This document shows, one piece after another, positions 56,806 to 63,915 of a DNA stretch of 64,000 nucleotides. A model generated the notes under the pieces. That model ran no database searches, was not told the origin of the DNA, and saw nothing but the letters and a program-made list of their open reading frames with translations. The stretch's first letter is position 1. Every line of letters begins with the position of its first letter. Source of the stretch: a virus. The DNA is taken from positions 22,212 to 86,211 of the IMG/VR virus record IMGVR_UViG_3300017917_002593; one strand, given 5' to 3'. The position numbers and the translations under genes were made by a program.

Positions 56806-57103
56806 TGTTAAAAAAATGTTTGAATTAAAAAACGAATTGTGCAAAGAAAGAGACTTATGTGCAGAATTGTGCAATATATGGCTTACACGTATGTATCAGA
56901 ATCAAGGTAACAAAGAAGAATACAACAAATACTTAAAGTTGATACAAGATACAGAACCCTATACTCGTCAACTAAAAGCTAAAATATCTGAATTGAACAA
57001 AAAAATCTGTGAAGTAGAAGGGGTCGACAGTATCACTGATACAGAGTACACACATGAATGCGTGAGCAAATACGGTTTTGATTTTCCTAATACTGACAAA
57101 TAA
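56798..57103 (+). CDS. Small helical protein, cassette component
   Basis: This 101-residue, Glu/Lys-rich protein is predicted to be an antiparallel helical hairpin: KMFELKNELCKERDLCAELC near residue 6 and YTRQLKAKISELNKKICEV near residue 55. It has six cysteines, three of them close together in the first helix. The gene overlaps the upstream dioxygenase gene by eight bases, and its stop codon overlaps the next ATG. It could be an adaptor binding the radical-SAM enzymes or a peptide, but no family is recognised. Confidence 0.65.
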   Translation: MNDVKKMFELKNELCKERDLCAELCNIWLTRMYQNQGNKEEYNKYLKLIQDTEPYTRQLKAKISELNKKICEVEGVDSITDTEYTHECVSKYGFDFPNTDK

Positions 57104-58170
57104 TGGACTTAATTATTAAACCTACAGAAAGGTGCAATTTTAAATGTACTTTCTGTTCAAGTACACATATTACAGAGGACAAGTCTGCTGAGCTCGATCA
57201 CCAATACATTTTCGATTTCTTAAAAAGGTTTCCCGAGACCAATACAATAATTGTTAACGGTGGTGATCCTTTAATGATGACTCCCGAATACTATTGGAAG
57301 ATAATAGATTACTTAGATAAAATAGGATCTTCTGCTTCAATATCTTTTACAACTAACCTATGGCCGTTTTATAAAAATCCAGAAAAATGGAAAGATTTGT
57401 TTAACCATCCAAGGATGGGAATTACAACAAGTTTTCAATATGGCGGTGGCAGACTAAAGGGAGACTTATCTGAATTTAGTGAAGAAGATTTTTGGAAAAC
57501 ATCTGATGCAATGTTAGAACATTGTGGATATCGACCTGATTTTATTTCTGTAATTACAGAAGAGAATGCTCACTTGGCAATTAAGAATGTTGAGCTCGCT
57601 AAACAGATGAATGTTGAATGTAAATTAAACTATGCGTTCTCGAGCGGACCCCCGATAAAGTTTAAAAATATTGTAATGGGGCAACAAGGAAAGCCGTACA
57701 TGCTTGCCGATATCTACGAAATTTATGTAGAAATATGGAAAAGAGGATTAACTCCTTGGGAATATAATACCAAGCAAATGGTCAAAAGACTAAAAGGCTC
57801 GGGCACAACTTGCCCTCAAAATAGAGATTGCGATTCGGGAATTAGAAATTTACAGCCGTCAGGGGATTATTATTCTTGCGGAGCTTTTGGAGATGATAGA
57901 GAATATGCAATAGACTTTAAAAAAGAAATGGAAGGGGAGAAGATATACCCACTAAAATTTCAACCAGAATTGCAGAGTTTGAAACAGAGTTGTTATACAT
58001 GTCCAATGTTTCAGATTTGCAATGGCTGTAAAAAGACTATTAAAGATTTAAAAAGCTACGGATTAGTTGAATCACATTGTATGAAAATGAAGAAGCTGGC
58101 ACCTGATATTATTGCGGCAAATGGTATGACTTTGGAAGTAACAGAGTACGTATCAGAGGTTCAAGATTGA
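57103..58170 (+). CDS. Radical SAM/SPASM protein 4
   Basis: This 355-residue protein has the cluster motif RCNFKCTFC (Cys11, Cys15, Cys18) and NGGDP (52-56) in place of GGEP. It has a C-terminal SPASM-like set (TCPQNRDCDSG, YSCGAF, SCYTCPMFQICNGC, SHCMK). The N-terminus DLIIKPTERCN is close in phrase to known aquatic phage radical-SAM genes, from memory. The start codon overlaps the preceding stop (TAATGG). It ends 34 bases before the fifth radical-SAM gene. It belongs to the peptide-modifying group by architecture; substrate is unassigned. Confidence 0.9.
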   Translation: MDLIIKPTERCNFKCTFCSSTHITEDKSAELDHQYIFDFLKRFPETNTIIVNGGDPLMMTPEYYWKIIDYLDKIGSSASISFTTNLWPFYKNPEKWKDLFNHPRMGITTSFQYGGGRLKGDLSEFSEEDFWKTSDAMLEHCGYRPDFISVITEENAHLAIKNVELAKQMNVECKLNYAFSSGPPIKFKNIVMGQQGKPYMLADIYEIYVEIWKRGLTPWEYNTKQMVKRLKGSGTTCPQNRDCDSGIRNLQPSGDYYSCGAFGDDREYAIDFKKEMEGEKIYPLKFQPELQSLKQSCYTCPMFQICNGCKKTIKDLKSYGLVESHCMKMKKLAPDIIAANGMTLEVTEYVSEVQD

Positions 58171-58178
58171 CCAGCCAA

Positions 58179-58186
58179 TCTAAATA
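58179..58186 (+). promoter_or_regulatory. Possible late promoter inside the cassette
   Basis: TCTAAATA matches TATAAATA at seven of eight positions and lies 18 bases before the ATG at 58205, in the largest gap of the cassette. It could give extra late transcription of the last three genes. Confidence 0.4.
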
Positions 58187-58204
58187 TTGTATAGTTAAGT
58201 AATA

Positions 58205-59119
58205 ATGGTACTGTCGATTAATCCCTGGTATTACTGTAATTTTAGATGCAGTTTTTGTTATCTAACCGAAGAACAGTTGTCTGATAAAAAATTATTGCCC
58301 CTTGATAAGTTGGAGCAACGATTAATCGAAATTACTGCTGTTTCAAAAATAGATATGGTAGATCTTTACGGAGGAGAGGTAGGGTTACTTCCAGTATCTT
58401 ATGTAAAGTCTCTAAAAGAATTACTTCACGCATACGGGATTTACGATATTAATGTGATCACTAATTTGTCCATGATAAATGAGATTACTACTGACCCAGA
58501 TTTCTTTATTTCTGTAAGTTATGATTTTAGTGCAAGAGAAAAGCATGAGTTGGTCTTTAGGAATATGGCGCAACTAACTACTCCGTTTTCAGTGTTAATG
58601 TTAGCTTCTCCTAAACTGTTAGAATATGATGTTAACGAAATAGTAGAAACTTTAAATCTATTACCTAATCTACAATCAGTTGAGATAAAACCCTATAGTC
58701 AAAATCAAGCTAATCAACATAATTTGCAGTACACTCAGTTTGAAGAGTTTGTAAAATCTTTTTTAGAGAATAAAAATAAAAACTTTACTTTTGTAAACGA
58801 AAAATTAATACAGCGTGTATTAGACAAGACGAGAAATAGTTTCAGCGATGATCATGTTTACATCACACCGTCTGGAAATTATGGCGTTTTAGAATTTGAT
58901 TTAAACGATCGAGAATATTTTCAAGAGTATGAAACTTTAGACGAATATTTTGAATGGTGTGAACTTGAAAAAGTAAGAGTACAAAAAAATAAATTTTGTT
59001 CAAGCTGTGAATATTTTGGAAATTGTCTATCGGAACATTTACGAGAAGTTAAATCTTTAGATAATAGTTGTAACGGATTTAAAAAGTTAATCAATTGGTA
59101 TGCAAGACTGGAAAATTAG
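58205..59119 (+). CDS. Radical SAM protein 5
   Basis: This 304-residue protein has the cluster motif YCNFRCSFC (Cys11, Cys15, Cys18), YGGEV at 55-59, and a shorter C-terminal cysteine group (FCSSCEYFGNC and a later SC) that could hold one auxiliary cluster. It is the smallest radical-SAM protein of the five and lacks the full SPASM set, so it resembles twitch-type enzymes. It overlaps the next gene by 20 bases. It may be preceded by its own promoter box at 58179. Function beyond radical-SAM chemistry cannot be given. Confidence 0.88.
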   Translation: MVLSINPWYYCNFRCSFCYLTEEQLSDKKLLPLDKLEQRLIEITAVSKIDMVDLYGGEVGLLPVSYVKSLKELLHAYGIYDINVITNLSMINEITTDPDFFISVSYDFSAREKHELVFRNMAQLTTPFSVLMLASPKLLEYDVNEIVETLNLLPNLQSVEIKPYSQNQANQHNLQYTQFEEFVKSFLENKNKNFTFVNEKLIQRVLDKTRNSFSDDHVYITPSGNYGVLEFDLNDREYFQEYETLDEYFEWCELEKVRVQKNKFCSSCEYFGNCLSEHLREVKSLDNSCNGFKKLINWYARLEN

Positions 59120-59504
59120 ACAAGAAATATATCATCGAATGACAAGGGCTCACGAAGATGACCTCAGTCAGTTTGATATTGAGCTAACAGATAATGTTGT
59201 AGATGATGCTGTTCGATATTTTAAAGATCGAAATATAGGTTGGGTGTATCCTTCTAAATCGTACATGGTAGGTATTTGTTATTCAAAGTGGTTATCTAAA
59301 GAATTTGGTGAATTACCTGAATACTATCTTGACGATGCCGATTTACTCTACGGCAATGATCCCTATTTTGTAGAATATAGTAAAGACCCAGAAACATATC
59401 ATAAGATTCTTAATCAAATTGGCGGTTGGGACTTTGATCAAACAGCTGGAATGGTACCGGATGTCTATGAATATTTTAAAAAAGAGTTTTTATTAAATGA
59501 ATAA
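59100..59504 (+). CDS. Unknown 134-residue protein, cassette component
   Basis: This acidic protein has many Tyr, Trp and Asp residues and contains KSYMVGICYSKWLSKEF near residue 57 and GNDPYFVEYSKDPETYHKIL near residue 82. No known motif is recognised. It overlaps both the radical-SAM gene upstream (by 20 bases) and the dioxygenase gene downstream (by 8 bases), so it is a real member of the operon. Its features give no hint of an enzyme; a binding partner role is possible. Confidence 0.7.
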   Translation: MQDWKIRQEIYHRMTRAHEDDLSQFDIELTDNVVDDAVRYFKDRNIGWVYPSKSYMVGICYSKWLSKEFGELPEYYLDDADLLYGNDPYFVEYSKDPETYHKILNQIGGWDFDQTAGMVPDVYEYFKKEFLLNE

Positions 59505-60066
59505 AGGTTTTAATAATTTATGGCCCACACCTGTCTACATAGACAAGATATCTAACGAAGAATTAGTGAATCAAGTATGCGAAGAAATATTGATGAACGT
59601 TGATTTGTCAAAGCCTTTTACTGAATTCCAGGCATATGATATTTTAAGAGACGGTGCAGAAGTGTTTCAAACATTTAGAGATCAGGTAGTGATGCCCTCA
59701 TTTGAAACGTATTTAAAAAACTGGAATTTAAGTTTTAAAGATTTTACAAATTATCGTATTCGGTCTTGGTTAACTGGCGCACATGCAGGGTATAATATTC
59801 CTGTTCATAATCATAGCGGTGCAACTCTAAGTGCAATTTTTTATCTGTTGATAGATGATAATTTACAAGGAGGCGATTTAATATTCCTTGACCCGCGGTC
59901 AAATGCTAATCGAGGATACGAGGATCAATTTAAACCGCTTTTTGAAAACAAGCAGTATTCTCCTAAGTCAGGAGAAGTTGTAGTGTTTCCGGGATTTTTG
60001 TACCATCAAACAATTCCATTTTCTGGATCAATTCGATTAGCTATGCCAGTTGATCTTTTTTTCTAA
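59497..60066 (+). CDS. 2-oxoglutarate/Fe(II) dioxygenase, phage 2OG-FeII_Oxy_5 type
   Basis: This 189-residue protein has N-terminal NLWPTPVY and the metal-binding region PVHNHSGATLSAIFYL (His104/His106), then GGDLIFLDPRSNA. The distal part SGEVVVFPGFLYHQTIPFSGSIR has His170 and Arg180. This layout fits the 2OG-FeII_Oxy_5 family often found in aquatic T4-like phages (named from memory). It is the last gene of the compact cassette; the next gene starts after a gap containing a new late promoter. Its substrate could be a virion protein, but many homologues are free-standing. Confidence 0.85.
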   Translation: MNKGFNNLWPTPVYIDKISNEELVNQVCEEILMNVDLSKPFTEFQAYDILRDGAEVFQTFRDQVVMPSFETYLKNWNLSFKDFTNYRIRSWLTGAHAGYNIPVHNHSGATLSAIFYLLIDDNLQGGDLIFLDPRSNANRGYEDQFKPLFENKQYSPKSGEVVVFPGFLYHQTIPFSGSIRLAMPVDLFF

Positions 60067-60079
60067 CTTGGTTTTTGCA

Positions 60080-60087
60080 TATAAATA
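60080..60087 (+). promoter_or_regulatory. Late promoter, perfect match
   Basis: TATAAATA lies 25 bases upstream of the ATG at 60113, in the 46-base gap following the cassette. This marks the start of a new late unit. Confidence 0.7.
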
Positions 60088-60112
60088 GTGCTAACTAAAC
60101 AGAGGATTTCAA

Positions 60113-60505
60113 ATGCCAATTACCTACACCTGGGAAGTAACATCGATTAAAACAACAACTGAAGGCAGCAATGATAATGCAGTCATTCAAACCTATTGGA
60201 AAAAAACAGGAACTGACGAAAACGGCAAAACTGGTACTTTTGACGGAGCAACTCCTTTAACTTCTCTAAATGTACCCGAGGGCGAATTTATTCCCTTTGA
60301 GCAATTAACTGAAGAAATTGTTTTAAGTTGGATCCAGGGACAAATTGATGAATTTTACGAAGAGCATATTAATCGACAGATTAAGAAAAAAATAGATGCA
60401 TTCTATGTAACTCAGCCCGGTCTTCCTTGGGATCCTACAAAAGGATTGCCTCCTAATCCTAATCCGGGTCCTACTCAAGTATCAGATTACAAACCACCCG
60501 TATAA
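60113..60505 (+). CDS. Small TYTWE-family protein, copy 1
   Basis: This 130-residue protein has an N-terminal ITYTWEVTSIKT strand pair and then VIQTYWKKTGTDENGKTGTF. A central FIPFEQLTEEIVLSWIQ helix starts near residue 62, and the C-terminus is Pro-rich (LPPNPNPGPTQ). It shares this plan with the proteins at 60760 and 61709. Such small proteins occur repeatedly near tail genes in aquatic T4-like phages; their function is not known to me. A perfect late promoter precedes it. Confidence 0.75.
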   Translation: MPITYTWEVTSIKTTTEGSNDNAVIQTYWKKTGTDENGKTGTFDGATPLTSLNVPEGEFIPFEQLTEEIVLSWIQGQIDEFYEEHINRQIKKKIDAFYVTQPGLPWDPTKGLPPNPNPGPTQVSDYKPPV

Positions 60506-60511
60506 CTCTAT

Positions 60512-60519
60512 TATAAATA
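60512..60519 (+). promoter_or_regulatory. Late promoter, perfect match
   Basis: TATAAATA lies 21 bases upstream of the ATG at 60541, immediately after the stop of the preceding gene. The following small gene can be transcribed from here. Confidence 0.7.
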
Positions 60520-60540
60520 TCTCATCTTAACGGAGTTTCT

Positions 60541-60732
60541 ATGAACACACAACCAAAAATTACACTAACTTTAGACATGAACGAACTAAACACTATTATG
60601 GCAGGACTTGGTAAACTGCCATACGAACAGTGTTTTGCAGTAGTTGACACTATTCGTACTCAGGCATCCACTCAGTTGCAAGAACAACAAGCCGCCGGCG
60701 GCCAGGGTGCAATGGGTCCTGGTAGAGAATAA
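60541..60732 (+). CDS. Small conserved-looking phage protein, 63 residues
   Basis: The pattern ITLTLDMNELNTIMAGLGKLPYEQCFAVVDTIRTQ is a strand followed by two helices, and the tail (GGQGAMGPGRE) is flexible. Small proteins of this pattern (LTLDxxxLxxIxxxLxxLPYxxV) recur in many phages of different types without known function. It has a perfect late promoter and an ACGGAGTT ribosome site. It is a real gene by pattern and regulation. Confidence 0.7.
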   Translation: MNTQPKITLTLDMNELNTIMAGLGKLPYEQCFAVVDTIRTQASTQLQEQQAAGGQGAMGPGRE

Positions 60733-60735
60733 ATA
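60728..60735 (+). promoter_or_regulatory. Late promoter box
   Basis: AATAAATA (one mismatch) overlaps the stop of the 63-residue gene and lies 24 bases before the ATG at 60760. Confidence 0.55.
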
Positions 60736-60759
60736 ATAGTTTAGTAAGCGGAGATTACA

Positions 60760-61140
60760 ATGGCAACTACATATACCTGGGACATCGAAAATGTTGATTT
60801 GATCGACAACCACGAAGGCAACGAAAACGTTGTTTTTAGGGTCGTTTGGAAATGCACAGCAACTTCCGATTCTGGCAAAACTAAAGATCAAGTAGGTGTG
60901 GTAGAGCTAAATCCAAATGTAGCAGCTGAAGATTTTATCCCTGTTGATCAAGTTACAAAGCAGGACATTATTAATTGGGTTAAAAACACCGTTGCAGTTA
61001 GTGTTATCGAACGTGATTTAAATCCGTCCGTGACTTCAATTACATTTATGAACACTACCGGTACTAATATTACTGTAGCTGAACAACTTGCAGCCGCTAA
61101 CAATAAACAAGATACAACACCAGACCCTAATAATCCATGA
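60760..61140 (+). CDS. Small TYTWE-family protein, copy 2
   Basis: This 126-residue paralogue of the proteins at 60113 and 61709 has TTYTWDIENVDLI at the start and VVFRVVWKCTATSDSGKT in the second strand pair. The helix DFIPVDQVTKQDIINWVK starts near residue 60. The tail is Asn/Asp/Pro-rich. It overlaps the following dioxygenase gene by four bases (ATGA), so the two are coupled. This pairing may hint that the dioxygenase acts on or with a TYTWE-family protein. Confidence 0.75.
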   Translation: MATTYTWDIENVDLIDNHEGNENVVFRVVWKCTATSDSGKTKDQVGVVELNPNVAAEDFIPVDQVTKQDIINWVKNTVAVSVIERDLNPSVTSITFMNTTGTNITVAEQLAAANNKQDTTPDPNNP

Positions 61141-61700
61141 TAGGCGAGTGGGCGTATATTAAAAGTTATTTTACGCCAGAACAATGTGATTTAATTATAC
61201 AAGAGGCCTTAAAGTTGCCAGATTACGAAGCAACTTTAGGGCCTTCCAGTGAAAGAGTCGACAATCAGTGGCGTAAAAGTACCATCCGTGCAATCACACG
61301 AAATTCTACTTGGAATTATCTGTTCAGTGAGTTAGATAAAGTAGTTGCACAAATCAATAACGAATGGTTTCAGGTTGATTACAACTATCTTCCTGCAATA
61401 CAGTTTGCAACCTACGACGAAGAAACACAAGGTTTTTACAAAAGACATCAAGATGTCTTTTTAGCACCGTTAAAAACTCATAGAAAATTAAGTGTTACAG
61501 TTCAGCTAAGTGATCCTGATACTTACGAAGGCGGTAATCTTCAATTCTTAGATGTAGGACATTACCCTAAACAAGAAAACATAAGAGCCAGAGGCACAGT
61601 CTGCGTATTTCCAAGCATTATTTTTCACGAAGTTACTCCTGTAACTAAAGGAGTTAGGCATAGTTTAGCAGGCTGGTATGAAGGCCCTCACTGGAGATAA
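61137..61700 (+). CDS. 2-oxoglutarate/Fe(II) dioxygenase, prolyl 4-hydroxylase/PKHD-like
   Basis: This 187-residue protein has the complete triad KRHQDVFL (His104, Asp106) and IIFHEVTPV (His164), with Arg174 in GVRHSL for 2-oxoglutarate. EGGNLQFLD between them is typical of the P4H/PKHD class. It is coupled to the TYTWE-family copy upstream. Together with the three oxygenases of the cassette it makes four distinct Fe(II)-dependent oxygenases within about 12 kb. The substrate might be a proline in the collagen-like fibre or other virion proteins; this is not shown. Confidence 0.87.
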   Translation: MIGEWAYIKSYFTPEQCDLIIQEALKLPDYEATLGPSSERVDNQWRKSTIRAITRNSTWNYLFSELDKVVAQINNEWFQVDYNYLPAIQFATYDEETQGFYKRHQDVFLAPLKTHRKLSVTVQLSDPDTYEGGNLQFLDVGHYPKQENIRARGTVCVFPSIIFHEVTPVTKGVRHSLAGWYEGPHWR

Positions 61701-61708
61701 ATAATAAT

Positions 61709-62053
61709 ATGAGCACAAACACTTTTCCTGGAATTACATTTACTTGGGAATTCCCTCGATTCGCTGCACATTCTACTCTAAACGAAATGCAGAATGTAGT
61801 TTATAATGTTGAATACATTTTATCTGCGACTGACGGAGAAGGACACGGTAGTCAATATTTTAGTTCAGTTGGCATCGGCGAGCCTAACCCAGAAACTTTT
61901 AAGAAGTTTAATCTTATTACACAAAATGTCGTGGAAGAATGGGTAGAATCTGCACTGGGCGAAGAGCAGCTACACGATATTAAGACAATCTTAGTTAATC
62001 AAATTGAGCAACAAAAACAGCCCGAAGTGTTGCAACTTAGCAAGCCTTGGTAA
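61709..62053 (+). CDS. Small TYTWE-family protein, copy 3 (divergent)
   Basis: This 114-residue protein shares the plan of the proteins at 60113 and 60760: ITFTWEFPRFAAH at the start, VVYNVEYILSATDGEGHGSQ in the second strand pair, and a helix (NLITQNVVEEWVES) near residue 72. It is the most divergent of the three. GATAAATA lies at 61696-61703, only five bases before the ATG, so it is doubtful as a promoter. A GGAG at 61693-61696 may serve as ribosome site. It converges head-on with the Nudix gene with no spacer. Confidence 0.72.
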   Translation: MSTNTFPGITFTWEFPRFAAHSTLNEMQNVVYNVEYILSATDGEGHGSQYFSSVGIGEPNPETFKKFNLITQNVVEEWVESALGEEQLHDIKTILVNQIEQQKQPEVLQLSKPW

Positions 62054-62503
62054 TTAAAAAATAATATCGAGCAACAGCTCTATTTTAGTTTTGTTTGTCT
62101 TATTAGATAAACTTCTTTTTACACCTTGATGTAATGGCTTAGGCCATTGATTTAATGCACACCAAGCGTATCCAACATGTTCATCGTTTAACACAGGAAT
62201 AAATTCTTTGTCTACAATTAAAATGTAGGTATTAAAGAAAAATCTCTGATCTTCGCTGGTAAACAATTCAAGCGGAATAGTTTTCTTGATCTTGGGACTT
62301 ATACCTATTTCTTCTTTAATTTCTCTTTCTAAAGCAGCATAAGCAGTAATGTCAGTAGGTTCTTTTTTACCCCCAACGATCCCCCAAGTGCCCGCAGTTT
62401 TGCCGTGATTTCTTAACAAGAACAAAAATCTCTTGGTATCTTTAGCAAAGAATAATCCGCCACTGCAAACAATATTTTCTTGGTTCATAAAACTAAACGC
62501 CAT
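62054..62503 (-). CDS. Nudix hydrolase
   Basis: This 149-residue protein has a Nudix box variant: GGKKEPTDITAYAAL then EREIKEEIGI. The catalytic REIKEEIG half is intact, but the first half has one extra residue before Arg compared with the G-x5-E-x7-R-E consensus, and the first Glu is replaced. WGIVGGKKEP and FLLRNHGKTAGTWG are typical of the fold. Nudix enzymes hydrolyse nucleoside diphosphate-linked compounds (ADP-ribose, NADH, oxidised dNTPs, capped RNA); the exact substrate cannot be told. It overlaps the gp15 gene by 19 bases, so it is co-transcribed with it. Confidence 0.85.
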   Translation of the reverse strand: MAFSFMNQENIVCSGGLFFAKDTKRFLFLLRNHGKTAGTWGIVGGKKEPTDITAYAALEREIKEEIGISPKIKKTIPLELFTSEDQRFFFNTYILIVDKEFIPVLNDEHVGYAWCALNQWPKPLHQGVKRSLSNKTNKTKIELLLDIIF

Positions 62504-63915
62504 TCTCCTGGATAGTACATTCCATCAATGCTCTTGGACCATTGCGTTCCGTCCCACTTGTACTGTACTCCAGTGTATGAGTTAGTTATATAGGTAACAT
62601 CTGTAGTATTTGCAGAACTGAAAATCACGTTCCATTGTGTTCCGTCCCACTGAATTATATCATTTGCTGATGCAGTAAATCCGCTACTGTCGCTGTTTAA
62701 CCATGCACTTGGGCCGTCATCCTCGGTAGAAGTAATATCTTCAATTAACAAATACCTTGTATCATTGGCAGGAGTACCTGGATTAAATGTTTGAGGATTA
62801 ATGATAGCATTAATTGTACCTCTACTGATAGTATCAGTAAGGTCTGAGATAGCAGTATTCAGCAGTGTTTCGCCGTCAAACTGTATGTTCAGTACTTCAA
62901 TTTCTGAATTATCAAACGGACTTAGGCTTAGGTAGCCTACAATTTTCCCACCATCTGGCTTTGTAAGCTCGATATGGCTTAGACCGTTTCTAAATTTACC
63001 TGGATATACGTCTAAAAGAGTAGACCAATTTATCTTTGTTCCAGCTTTTACAGGAATTTGATCAAACTCAGGGGAAAGTAAATTTTCTCCAGCGGCCATT
63101 AGTTTAGCAGTGTTGTTAGTTAACAATACTGAAAAATTACCCGGTGTTACATAGACATTGGCCACAGGATTAGTAAAGCTAAACTCAGGTCCTGCAAGAC
63201 TGGAGCCTTGTTCTTCTGAGAAAATGTTAGCAATAATCTTGGTAATAATTCCTAATTTCTTAACTTTAGCTGGCGGACTTAACCATATCGGAGTTAAAAA
63301 ATTCATAGTTGCAATGTCAATGTCTGATTCAGTTCCCTGAGGAATACTGCGACTGGTCCAGTTCATTCCAGTTAGTTCAACATAACTTAAACTTGTCCAG
63401 TCGATATAATTGCTGGTAGTCTGTATCTCCATTGCAGGACGGAACAATACTAAAATTTGTTCAAGTATTTGTAACTTTTGATCAGTGTTAGTACTCCATA
63501 CATCTGCAACCAATTGTAGATTAAAGGGAGTAGGCATTAATCTTTCAACAGTGTAGTTTTCTCCCTGTACGTTAGCATAGTCTTGAATAGTTTGACCGTA
63601 GGTAGGACTATTGGGATTTTCGTCTACGTAGCCAAACTGTCTTTCTCTAATATGCATTTTTCCTACAAAAGTTGGATCTTGCAGTCTGTCTCGAGCAATG
63701 TCTAAACTTTTAATATAACAGGCAATGAACGGCGCAGAATTTAGAACATTCTCACTGTTCTTTTTCATAATGCCTGCAACCTGTCTACTCATGTCTCCGT
63801 ATCTTACAGGGATTTGCACTACATTACCGCGGGCATCTTTGTAACTAAAGTTACTCATTAACCGCATAAACTGTGTTAGGTAACGGCGTATCTGGCCGTC
63901 ATAAAAATGTTCCAT
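62485..63915 (-). CDS. gp15: Tail sheath stabiliser and completion protein gp15, extended
   Basis: The N-terminal 200 residues resemble T4 gp15 by pattern: HFYDGQIRRYLTQFMRLMSN at residues 3-22, the strand IPVRYGDMSRQVAGI near 35-50, and PFIACYIKSLDIARDRLQDP near residue 63. PTPFNLQLVADVWSTNTDQKLQ then QILVLFRP lies around residues 128-158. T4 gp15 (272 residues) forms the ring at the top of the contracted tail that joins it to the neck. At 476 residues this protein has a long C-terminal extension. It contains two related WDGTQW motifs (IQWDGTQWNVIF and YKWDGTQWSKS) that may fold as beta modules. The stop codon of the upstream Cys-rich gene overlaps its ATG. Confidence 0.85.
   Translation of the reverse strand: MEHFYDGQIRRYLTQFMRLMSNFSYKDARGNVVQIPVRYGDMSRQVAGIMKKNSENVLNSAPFIACYIKSLDIARDRLQDPTFVGKMHIRERQFGYVDENPNSPTYGQTIQDYANVQGENYTVERLMPTPFNLQLVADVWSTNTDQKLQILEQILVLFRPAMEIQTTSNYIDWTSLSYVELTGMNWTSRSIPQGTESDIDIATMNFLTPIWLSPPAKVKKLGIITKIIANIFSEEQGSSLAGPEFSFTNPVANVYVTPGNFSVLLTNNTAKLMAAGENLLSPEFDQIPVKAGTKINWSTLLDVYPGKFRNGLSHIELTKPDGGKIVGYLSLSPFDNSEIEVLNIQFDGETLLNTAISDLTDTISRGTINAIINPQTFNPGTPANDTRYLLIEDITSTEDDGPSAWLNSDSSGFTASANDIIQWDGTQWNVIFSSANTTDVTYITNSYTGVQYKWDGTQWSKSIDGMYYPGEWRLVL

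Noticed and set aside
49510-60066. Queuosine, menaquinone or other small-molecule pathway for the radical-SAM genes
   Set aside because: No GTP cyclohydrolase, QueD-like or other pathway partner is present, and SPASM-type cysteines favour peptide substrates.
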